From assembly GCA_028865375.1 (NCBI GenBank), contig JAGWKJ010000014.1, positions 1-16,987 on the forward strand: a stretch of DNA of 16,987 nt, written 5' to 3'. Origin of the DNA: Hyphomicrobiales bacterium. GTDB taxonomy: Bacteria > Pseudomonadota > Alphaproteobacteria > Rhizobiales > Beijerinckiaceae. Every line of letters begins with the position of its first letter. Position 1 is the first letter of the stretch. Made by a program: the position numbers and the translations under genes. Shown piece after piece: positions 1-7,640 of the stretch. Under the pieces are notes generated by a model, which had not been told where the DNA came from, did not search any database, and was given only the letters and a program-made list of their open reading frames with translations.

Positions 1-499
1 CGTCGAGCGCGATGTTGGCGGCGATGGCCCGCTCCCAGCGCGCGCCGTTGGCGAGCAGCCGCTCCTTGTCGTAGAACAGCTCCTCGCGCGTCTCGGCGGC
101 GAACTCGGCGTTGGGTCCCTCGACGATGGCGTCGACCGGGCACGCCTCTTGGCAGAAGCCGCAATAGATGCACTTGGTCATGTCGATGTCGTAGCGCGTG
201 GTGCGGCGCGTGCCGTCGTTGCCGCGCGGCGCCGCCTCGATGGTGATCGCCTGCGCCGGGCAGATCGCCTCGCACAGCTTGCATGCGATGCAGCGTTCCT
301 CCCCGTTGGGGTAGCGGCGCAGCGCGTGCTCGCCTCGGAAGCGCGGCGATTGCGGCCCCTTCTCGTGGGGATAGTTCAGCGTCGCCTTCGGCTTGAAGAA
401 ATAACGCATCGACAGCGCGAACGCGCCGACGAACTCCTTCAGCAGGAGCGATCGCGCGGCGGCGCCCAGCCGCGTCGCGCCGGAGGCCGTCGAACTCAT
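1..499 (-). CDS. nuoI: NADH-quinone oxidoreductase subunit I (NuoI), 3' end cut by the window
   Basis: NuoI is the peripheral-arm subunit of complex I that carries two [4Fe-4S] clusters (N6a and N6b) on the path from NuoG to NuoB. My translation of the minus strand from the ATG at 499 gives 166 residues still open at the window edge. Two ferredoxin motifs are complete: C70-x2-C73-x2-C76-x3-C80-P and C110-x2-C113-x2-C116-x3-C120-P. The N-terminal segment (SMRYFFKPKATLNYPHEKG, about residues 30-48) is typical of alphaproteobacterial NuoI. Family members are usually about 162 residues and end soon after an AANIA-like segment, which appears here at 160-164, so only a few codons should be missing. 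The start overlaps the nuoH stop as ATGA, which implies translational coupling. A purine-rich GGGGGCGAG precedes the ATG. Confidence 0.96.
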   Translation of the reverse strand, partial: MSSTASGATRLGAAARSLLLKEFVGAFALSMRYFFKPKATLNYPHEKGPQSPRFRGEHALRRYPNGEERCIACKLCEAICPAQAITIEAAPRGNDGTRRTTRYDIDMTKCIYCGFCQEACPVDAIVEGPNAEFAAETREELFYDKERLLANGARWERAIAANIALD

Positions 500-1524
500 C
501 TCGCCCCCCATCCGGTGAACTGCAGCACGGCGGCCACCGCGACCACCATGAACAGCGAGATCGGCAGGAACACCTTCCAGCCGAGCCGCATCAGCTGGTC
601 GTAGCGGTAGCGCGGCACGAAGGCCTTAACCATCGCGAACATGAAGAACACCGCCGACGCCTTCAGCGCGAACCAGATCGCGCCCGGCACCCACGTGAAG
701 GGCGCGAACGGGACCGGCGGCAGCCAGCCGCCGAGGAACAGGATCGTCGTCATCGCGCACATCGAGATGATGGCGACGTATTCGCCGAGGAAGAACAGCA
801 GGAACGGCCCGGCGGAATATTCCACCATGAAGCCCGCCACCAGCTCGCTCTCCGCCTCCACGAGGTCGAACGGCGGCCGGTTGGTCTCCGCCAGCGCGGA
901 TATGAAGAAGATGACGAACATCGGGAACAGCGGCAGCCAGTACCAGCCCAGCAACCCGAACCGCGTGTCCTGCGCGCGCACCACGTCGCCGAGGTTGAGC
1001 GAGCCCGCGCACAGCAGCACGGTGACGATGACGAAGCCGATCGAGACCTCGTAGCTCACCATCTGCGCCGCCGAGCGCAGCGCGGAGAGGAACGGGTATT
1101 TCGAGTTCGACGCCCAGCCCGCCATGATGACGCCGTAGACCTGCAGCGACGAGATGGCGAATATGTAAAGCACGCCGACGTTGAGGTTCGACACCGCCCA
1201 GCCCGGCGAGATCGGGATCACCGCCCAGGCGGCCAGCGCCAGCGTCGCCGTCACCAGCGGCGCCAGCAGGAACACGCCCTTGTTGGCGCCCGCCGGGATC
1301 ACCGGCTCCTTGACCAGGAACTTCGTCAGGTCGGCGAAGCTCTGCAGCAGGCCCCACGGCCCCACCACGTTGGGCCCGCGGCGCAGCTGCACCGCCGCCC
1401 AGATCTTGCGGTCGGCGTAGAGGACGTAGGCGATGTAGACGAGCAGCACCACGAGCGTGGCGAGGCTCTTGATCGCCACGACCAGCGCCGCCAGCGCCCA
1501 GGATTGCGTGAGGCCGGTTTCCAT
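496..1524 (-). CDS. nuoH: NADH-quinone oxidoreductase subunit H (NuoH)
   Basis: NuoH (ND1 homologue, 342 residues) is the membrane subunit at the junction of the two arms and forms much of the quinone-binding tunnel. Several hydrophobic segments fit the family's eight membrane helices, for example about 11-36, 84-104, 116-137, 158-175, 196-211, 240-265, 284-301 and 317-336. Family signatures are present: ADRKIWAAVQLRRGPNVVGP (37-56) and AETNRPPFDLVEAESE (212-227), the acidic loop facing quinone. The ATG at 1524 lies two bases after the nuoG stop, and a GGAG formed by the last codon of nuoG serves as ribosome binding site. The end overlaps nuoI by four bases (ATGA). The same reading frame stays open far upstream through nuoG and nuoF, but that extension only reflects high GC content. 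Confidence 0.97.
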   Translation of the reverse strand: METGLTQSWALAALVVAIKSLATLVVLLVYIAYVLYADRKIWAAVQLRRGPNVVGPWGLLQSFADLTKFLVKEPVIPAGANKGVFLLAPLVTATLALAAWAVIPISPGWAVSNLNVGVLYIFAISSLQVYGVIMAGWASNSKYPFLSALRSAAQMVSYEVSIGFVIVTVLLCAGSLNLGDVVRAQDTRFGLLGWYWLPLFPMFVIFFISALAETNRPPFDLVEAESELVAGFMVEYSAGPFLLFFLGEYVAIISMCAMTTILFLGGWLPPVPFAPFTWVPGAIWFALKASAVFFMFAMVKAFVPRYRYDQLMRLGWKVFLPISLFMVVAVAAVLQFTGWGAR

Positions 1525-1526
1525 CG

Positions 1527-3590
1527 TCACTCCGCGGCGAAGCGTTGCGGCGCGCGCGCCAGCGCGGCGCATTCGGCCATCGTGGCGGAGGCGCGCGCGA
1601 TCGGGTTGGTCAGGTGGTATTCGTCCACCGCCGAGGCGAAGGGCGCCGAGGACGGCGCGCCCCCGGCCGCGGCGAGCGCGACGATCGCCGCGCCGTCGGC
1701 GGGAGTGACCGCGTCGACGGCGCCGAGGTGCGGATGGGCCGCGCGCATGGCCGCGCGCAGCGCCGCCGGCGTATCGTACGGGAGCTTGGCGCCGATCGCG
1801 TCCGACAGCGCGCGCAGGATCGCCCAGTCCTCGCGTGCGTCGCCCGGCGGGAACGCGGCGCGCTCGGCGAAGCGCGGGCGGCCTTCGGTGTTGACGTAGG
1901 TGCCCGTCTTCTCGACGTAGGCGGCGCCGGGCAGGATGACGTCGGCGCGGTGCGCGCCGCGGTCGCCGTGCGTGCCGACGTAGACGACGAAGGCGCCAAG
2001 CGCGACGTCGATCTCGTCGGCGCCGAGGTTGAACAGCAGGTCGAGCGCGCCGGCCTTCGCCATCGAGGGCGCGTCGAGCCCGCCCTCGCCCGGCACGAAG
2101 CCGACGTCGAACCCGCCCACCCGCGAGGCGGCGCAATGCAGCACGTTGAAGCCGTTCCAGCCGTCCTTCACGACGCCCAGCGAAGTCGCGGCGCGCGCGG
2201 CCATGGCGAGGATCGCCTCGCCGTCGGGCCGCGCGAAGGCGCCGGCGCCGAAGATCAGCATCGGCGCGGCCTTCGCCGGCGGCGGGTGGTCGACGAAGCG
2301 GGCCAGCGATTCCGGCCCCGCACCGAGATAATTGTATGCCCACGTCAGGTCGGCCTGCGGGCCGACGACGCCAGCCAGCAGGTCGCCCCTCAGCCAGCGC
2401 CTGCGGATGCGCGCGTTGAGCACGGGCGCCTCGCGGCGCGGGTTCGAGCCCACCACCATGATCGCGTCGGCGCGGTCGATGCCCGCGACCGTCGAATTGA
2501 AGAGATAGGAGGCGCGACCGAACTTCGGATGCAGCTTCGAGCCGTCCTGCCGGCAATCCAAGTTGGGCGAGCCGAGCAGATCCATCAGCGCCTTCAGCGC
2601 GAACATCTCCTCGGTCGCGCAGAGGTCGCCCGCGATCGCGCCGATCCGCGCCGGGGCGAGGCCCTTGGCCTTGGCGGCGATCGCGGCGAAGGCCTGCGCC
2701 CAGCTCGCCGGCGCCAGACGGCCGTCCTTGCGGACGTAGGGCCGGTCGAGGCGCTGCGTGCGCAGGCCGTCGACGACGTGACGCGCCTTGTCGGAAATCC
2801 ATTCCTCGTTCACCGCCTCGTCGAGGCGGGGCAGGATGCGCACGGTCTCGCGGCCTCGCGTGTCGATGCGGATCGCGGAGCCGAGCGCGTCCATGACGTC
2901 GACGCCGTCGGTCTTGGTCAGTTCCCAAGGCCTTGCCTTGAACGCGCCGGGCTTGGCGGTCAGCGCGCCCACGGGGCACAGGTCGACGAGGTTGCCCTGG
3001 AGTTCGGAGGTCATCGCCCGTTCGAGATAGGTCGTGATCTCCATGTCCTCGCCGCGACCGATCGCGCCGAGTTCGGCGACGCCGGCCACCTCGGTCGAGA
3101 ATCGGACGCAGCGCGTGCAATGGATGCAACGGTTCATCGACGTCTTGACGAGCGCGCCGATGTACTTGTCCTCGACCGCGCGCTTGTTCTCGCCGTAGCG
3201 CGAGGCGTCGATGCCGTAGCCCATCGCCTGGTCCTGCAGGTCGCATTCGCCGCCCTGGTCGCAGATCGGGCAGTCGAGCGGATGGTTGACGAGCAGGAAT
3301 TCCATCACGCCGGCGCGCGCCTTGCGCACCATCGGCGAATTGGTCAGCACAACGGGGGGCTCGCCGGCGGGGCCCGGCCGCAGGTCCTTGACCGCCATCG
3401 CGCAGGAGGCGGTCGGCTTGGGCGGGCCGCCCTTCACCTCGACGAGGCACATGCGGCAATTGCCGGCCACCGAGAGCCGCTCGTGGAAGCAGAATCGCGG
3501 GATCTCGGCGCCCGCCTGCTCGCAGGCCTGCAACAGCGTCAGGTCCGGCGACACGTCGAGCTCGCGCCCGTCGATGACGATCTTGCTCAT
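1527..3590 (-). CDS. nuoG: NADH-quinone oxidoreductase subunit G (NuoG)
   Basis: NuoG (687 residues) is the 75-kDa-type iron-sulfur subunit that passes electrons from NuoF toward NuoI. The N-terminal ferredoxin-like domain binds [2Fe-2S] N1b through C34, C45, C48 and C63. Next comes the N5 motif with its unusual histidine ligand (H103, C107, C110, C116), then the N4 [4Fe-4S] ligands C155, C158, C161 and C205 (LCPVGAL). From about residue 220 it follows the molybdopterin-oxidoreductase fold, which carries no cofactor in this family. I see no extra C-x2-C-x3-C motif for the additional N7 cluster found in E. coli, as expected for alphaproteobacterial and mitochondrial forms. The ATG at 3590 is three bases after the nuoF stop, with GGAG from the end of nuoF as ribosome binding site. 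The C-terminus FAAE-stop likewise supplies GGAG for nuoH. Confidence 0.97.
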   Translation of the reverse strand: MSKIVIDGRELDVSPDLTLLQACEQAGAEIPRFCFHERLSVAGNCRMCLVEVKGGPPKPTASCAMAVKDLRPGPAGEPPVVLTNSPMVRKARAGVMEFLLVNHPLDCPICDQGGECDLQDQAMGYGIDASRYGENKRAVEDKYIGALVKTSMNRCIHCTRCVRFSTEVAGVAELGAIGRGEDMEITTYLERAMTSELQGNLVDLCPVGALTAKPGAFKARPWELTKTDGVDVMDALGSAIRIDTRGRETVRILPRLDEAVNEEWISDKARHVVDGLRTQRLDRPYVRKDGRLAPASWAQAFAAIAAKAKGLAPARIGAIAGDLCATEEMFALKALMDLLGSPNLDCRQDGSKLHPKFGRASYLFNSTVAGIDRADAIMVVGSNPRREAPVLNARIRRRWLRGDLLAGVVGPQADLTWAYNYLGAGPESLARFVDHPPPAKAAPMLIFGAGAFARPDGEAILAMAARAATSLGVVKDGWNGFNVLHCAASRVGGFDVGFVPGEGGLDAPSMAKAGALDLLFNLGADEIDVALGAFVVYVGTHGDRGAHRADVILPGAAYVEKTGTYVNTEGRPRFAERAAFPPGDAREDWAILRALSDAIGAKLPYDTPAALRAAMRAAHPHLGAVDAVTPADGAAIVALAAAGGAPSSAPFASAVDEYHLTNPIARASATMAECAALARAPQRFAAE

Positions 3591-3593
3591 GCC

Positions 3594-4898
<1,305 letters not shown>

Positions 4899-4903
4899 CG
4901 CGG

Positions 4904-5608
4904 TCACTTCGCCTTGTCGTTGGCGGCGGCCGCCGCCGCTTCGGCGGCCTTGGCCTCGGCTTCCTCGAATCGCTTGCGCCACGCGCCGACGCGAGAGCCG
5001 TCGTAGAGCGCCGGATCGGTCAGCGTCGTGCCCTTGCCGGGCTCGGGTTCGGACGACGTGCGGCCGGTCTGCGAGCCCTTCTTCACGGCGCGGCCGGCGG
5101 CGAGGTCGTCGAGCAGGCCCCCGAGGCTCGCGGGCGTCAAGTCTTCGTAGTAATCGTCGTTGATCTGGACCATCGGCGCGTTGCAGCACGCGCCGAGGCA
5201 CTCGACCTCGACCCAGGACAGCGCGCCGTCGGGGGTCGTCGAGCCGGCGGGACCGATGCGCTCGACGAGCGCCGACCTGAGGCCGTTGGCGCCGCGCAAC
5301 ATGCACGGCGTCGTGCCGCAGAGCTGGACGTGCGCGCGGCCCACCGGCGCGAGGTTGAACATCGAATAGAAGGTCGCGATCTCGAGGACGCGGATGTAGG
5401 GCATGGCCAACATGCCCGCGACGGCCTCGATGGCGGCGCGCGGCAGCCAATAGGCGTTCTGCGCCTGCGCTCGCCACAACAGGGGAATCACCGCCGAGGC
5501 CTGGCGGCCGGACGGATATTTCGCGATCTGCGTCGCGCACCACGCCGCGTTCTCGGGCGTGAAGGCGAAGCTTTCGGGCTGGTTTTCGGCGAGACGGCGG
5601 ACGGCCAT
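4904..5608 (-). CDS. nuoE: NADH-quinone oxidoreductase subunit E (NuoE), with C-terminal extension
   Basis: NuoE (234 residues) is the 24-kDa-type subunit with a thioredoxin-like fold and [2Fe-2S] cluster N1a. The four ligands are visible as C97 and C102 (LCGTTPC) and C137 and C141 (ECLGACC). The N-terminus RRLAENQPESFAFTPENAAW is typical of alphaproteobacteria. Residues from about 171 to 234 form a Gly/Ser/Pro then Ala/Glu/Lys-rich tail ending KRFEEAEAKAAEA and onward, probably a linker plus helix; tails of varied length occur in alphaproteobacterial NuoE. The start at 5608 is supported by GAGGAG seven bases upstream. It is the first gene of the second half of the split nuo locus. Its 5' neighbour on the other strand is the thuA-like gene, 153 bases away, so it needs either its own promoter or read-through from nuoD. 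Confidence 0.96.
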   Translation of the reverse strand: MAVRRLAENQPESFAFTPENAAWCATQIAKYPSGRQASAVIPLLWRAQAQNAYWLPRAAIEAVAGMLAMPYIRVLEIATFYSMFNLAPVGRAHVQLCGTTPCMLRGANGLRSALVERIGPAGSTTPDGALSWVEVECLGACCNAPMVQINDDYYEDLTPASLGGLLDDLAAGRAVKKGSQTGRTSSEPEPGKGTTLTDPALYDGSRVGAWRKRFEEAEAKAAEAAAAAANDKAK

Positions 5609-5633
5609 CCGGGGCTCCTCGGGCGCGGCGCAT

Positions 5634-5661
5634 CGGTAACCGTTCCCCCGCTGCATTGCAA
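5634..5661 (-). promoter_or_regulatory. possible nuoE promoter
   Basis: On the minus strand TTGCAA (5661-5656, inside the palindrome core) is followed after 16 bases by TTACCG (5639-5634). The -35 match to TTGACA is fair and the -10 match is poor, as is common in high-GC alphaproteobacteria. Transcription would start about 20 bases before the nuoE ATG. If real, the palindrome would overlap the -35 box and its binding protein would be expected to repress. This is inference from weak matches. Confidence 0.22.
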
Positions 5662-5672
5662 TGCCGCGGGGG
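5645..5672. promoter_or_regulatory. 28-base near-perfect palindrome between nuoE and thuA (candidate operator)
   Basis: Centred between 5658 and 5659, 13 of 14 base pairs are symmetric; the only mismatch is T5652 against C5665. The 12-base core GCATTGCAATGC (5653-5664) is perfect and is flanked on each side by CCCCCGC/GCGGGGG-type arms. It lies 36 bases from the nuoE start codon and 89 bases from the thuA start codon. Such a dyad in a divergent promoter region suits a dimeric regulator; the family of that regulator is unknown. As RNA it could also fold into a stem, but no T-tract follows on either strand, which argues against a terminator. Confidence 0.5.
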
Positions 5673-5696
5673 CCCGGCGCGGGACCGCCGCGGCCG

Positions 5697-5725
5697 TTGC
5701 AGTCGCGGCCGGCTCGCGCCAACAT
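5697..5725 (+). promoter_or_regulatory. possible thuA promoter
   Basis: TTGCAG (5697-5702) and CAACAT (5720-5725) are separated by 17 bases on the plus strand, about 37 bases before the thuA ATG. Both are partial matches to sigma-70 elements. The palindrome at 5645-5672 lies just upstream of this -35 box. The call is tentative. Confidence 0.25.
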
Positions 5726-5761
5726 GGCCACCGCAAAAGCTCCGCCGAAAGGTCCGCCCCG

Positions 5762-6547
5762 ATGTCGATCCGCGTCCGCGTGTGGAACGAGAACGTCCAC
5801 GAACGCACCAGCGAACTCGTGCGCGAGCTCTATCCCGACGGCATCCACGGCGCTCTCGCCGCCGCACTGCTCGGCCACGGCTTCGCGGACGTCGAGACTT
5901 CCACGTTGGAACAGCCGGAACACGGGCTCGGCGAGGCGGCGCTGGCGGCGACCGACGTTCTCGTCTGGTGGGGCCACAAGGCGCATGGCGACGTTTCCGA
6001 CGCGGTCGTCGAGCGCGTCGTCAAGCGCGTGTGGGAGGGCATGGGCCTCGTGGTCCTGCACTCCGGCCACTTCTCGAAGCCGTTCAAGCGGCTGATGGGC
6101 AGCCCCTGCGCCTTGAAGTGGCGCGAGGCCGGCGAGGTCGAGCGCGTATGGACGGTGAATCCCGGCCATCCGATCGCCGAGGGCCTGCCCCGCCATTTCG
6201 ACATAGCGCAGGAGGAGATGTACGGCGAACCCTTCTCCGTGCCCGAGCCGATGGAGACGGTCTTCATCTCGTGGTTCGAGGGCGGCGAGGTGTTCCGCTC
6301 CGGCCTGACGTGGCGGCGCGGCGCCGGCAAGATCTTCTACTTCCGGCCCGGCCACGAGGCCTATCCGACCTACCGCGATCCCAACGTGCTGCGCGTCGTC
6401 GCCAACGGCGTGCGCTGGGCGCACAATCCCGCGCCCGCCTGGAGCGACGTGACCGCCGCGCCCAACGTGCCGGTCGACAAGGCGCCGAGCAAGATCGTCG
6501 CCAAGGGCGCCTCGTTGCACAAGCCCGGCGAAGGAGGCTTCCGCTGA
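5762..6547 (+). CDS. thuA: ThuA-like protein (trehalose-utilisation family)
   Basis: This 261-residue protein belongs to the ThuA family, which has a class I glutamine-amidotransferase-like fold. In rhizobia and Agrobacterium ThuA works with ThuB in using trehalose and related disaccharides through 3-keto derivatives. Visible family motifs are VWNENVHE (7-14), VLVWWGHKAH (66-75), LVVLHSGHFSKPFKRLMG (96-113), AQEEMYGEPF (149-158) and FYFRPGHEAYPTY (192-204). The elbow position that would hold the amidotransferase cysteine reads LHSGH, so glutaminase activity is not expected. No signal peptide is seen, so it should be cytoplasmic. The start at 5762 has only a weak AAAGG nine bases upstream, but homology begins here. 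It is encoded opposite to nuo and shares its last base with the next gene (TGATG). The exact substrate is unknown, and no transporter lies nearby. Confidence 0.85.
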   Translation: MSIRVRVWNENVHERTSELVRELYPDGIHGALAAALLGHGFADVETSTLEQPEHGLGEAALAATDVLVWWGHKAHGDVSDAVVERVVKRVWEGMGLVVLHSGHFSKPFKRLMGSPCALKWREAGEVERVWTVNPGHPIAEGLPRHFDIAQEEMYGEPFSVPEPMETVFISWFEGGEVFRSGLTWRRGAGKIFYFRPGHEAYPTYRDPNVLRVVANGVRWAHNPAPAWSDVTAAPNVPVDKAPSKIVAKGASLHKPGEGGFR

Positions 6548-7626
6548 TGGCCACGAACAAGGCGAAGGCCGCCAAGGCGCCGCCCGCGTCCGCGTCCAAA
6601 CCGGCGCCCAAGGTGCGGATGCTGATCCTCGGCGCGGGCTCGATGGCCGCCACGCACGTGCGCGAGTTCCAGTCCGATCCGCGCGTCGAGGTGATCGGCG
6701 CCTGCGACGTCGATCCCGCACGCACGCGCGAGTTCTGCAAGCGCTTCGGCCTGCCCGACGCCTATCGTGACCTCGACGAGGCGCTGGCCCGGGGGGCGTT
6801 CGACGCCGCCGCCAACGTCACGCCCGACGCCGTGCATCACCCCACGACGATGAAGCTCCTGGCCGCCGGCAAGCACGTGTTCTGCGAGAAGCCGCTGGCC
6901 GAGACCCATCCGCTGGCGATGGAAATGACCGAGGCGGCCGAGAAGGCCGGCCTCGTCAACATGGTCAACCTCACCTACCGCAACGTGGCCCAGCTCGAGA
7001 AGGCGCGCGCGATGGTGCGCGCCGGCGAGATCGGCCGCCTGCGTCACGTCGAGGCGAGCTACCGGCAGAGCTGGCTCGTCGGCTCGCACTGGGGCGACTG
7101 GAAGACGGAACCGCGTTGGCTGTGGCGGCTGTCGGAGACGCACGGTTCGCGCGGCGTGCTGGGCGACGTGGGCATCCACGTGCTCGACTTCGCCGGCCAC
7201 GGCGCCGGCGAGGAGATCGTCGACGTGCAGGCGCGGCTGAAGACGTTCGACAAGGCGCCGGGCGGCCGCATCGGCGACTATCCGCTCGACGCAAACGACG
7301 GCGTGGCGATGACGGTCGCGTTCTCCGGCGGCGCGATCGGCGTCGTCCACGCCAGCCGCTTCATGACCGGCTACGCCAACACGCTGCGCCTGCACCTGTT
7401 CGGCGACCGCGGCGCCATCGAGCTCGAACACGGGTCGGCCTGGACGACGCTGCGCGCCTGCACGGGCGACGACGTCCACAACCTCGCCTGGCGCGACGTG
7501 CCGGCCGAGCCGGTGCCCACCAATTACCGCAAGTTCGTGGACGCGATCGTCAAGGGCGGGACCGGCGACCCGTCGTTCCGCCGCGCCGCCGACCTGCAGA
7601 AACTGATCGACGCGTGTTACGCCTGA
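6547..7626 (+). CDS. Gfo/Idh/MocA-family oxidoreductase, ThuB-like by context
   Basis: This is a 359-residue NAD(P)-dependent dehydrogenase of the Gfo/Idh/MocA family. After a Lys/Ala/Pro-rich tail (about 1-22) comes a Rossmann fold with LILGAGSMAATHV (26-38), then the family EKPLA signature with its catalytic lysine (E114-K115-P116), and a GDVGIHVLDF motif (206-215) whose D207 and H211 fit the family's usual active-site Asp/His pair. The remainder is the C-terminal alpha/beta domain. Its place directly after a thuA-like gene, with overlapping stop and start (TGATG) and a strong AAGGAGG at 6531-6537, suggests that it is the partner dehydrogenase forming or reducing a 3-keto sugar. Substrate and cofactor cannot be read from the sequence; inositol or other sugar dehydrogenases share the fold. 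It ends ten bases from the convergent nuoD stop. Confidence 0.88.
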   Translation: MATNKAKAAKAPPASASKPAPKVRMLILGAGSMAATHVREFQSDPRVEVIGACDVDPARTREFCKRFGLPDAYRDLDEALARGAFDAAANVTPDAVHHPTTMKLLAAGKHVFCEKPLAETHPLAMEMTEAAEKAGLVNMVNLTYRNVAQLEKARAMVRAGEIGRLRHVEASYRQSWLVGSHWGDWKTEPRWLWRLSETHGSRGVLGDVGIHVLDFAGHGAGEEIVDVQARLKTFDKAPGGRIGDYPLDANDGVAMTVAFSGGAIGVVHASRFMTGYANTLRLHLFGDRGAIELEHGSAWTTLRACTGDDVHNLAWRDVPAEPVPTNYRKFVDAIVKGGTGDPSFRRAADLQKLIDACYA

Positions 7627-7640
7627 GGTCGCCGCCTCAG
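7623..7640. terminator. small hairpin spanning both convergent stop codons
   Basis: CTGAGG (7623-7628) and CCTCAG (7635-7640) form a 6-pair stem with a 6-base loop. The left arm contains the TGA of the dehydrogenase gene and the right arm the TGA of nuoD on the other strand. No T-run follows on either side, so any terminator effect would be weak; it may simply be a product of two facing stop codons. Confidence 0.25.

Noticed and set aside
5609..6721. Upstream in-frame extension of nuoE through the thuA-like gene
   Set aside because: The thuA-like frame has clear family motifs. The NuoE family sequence starts at 5608 with GAGGAG before it.
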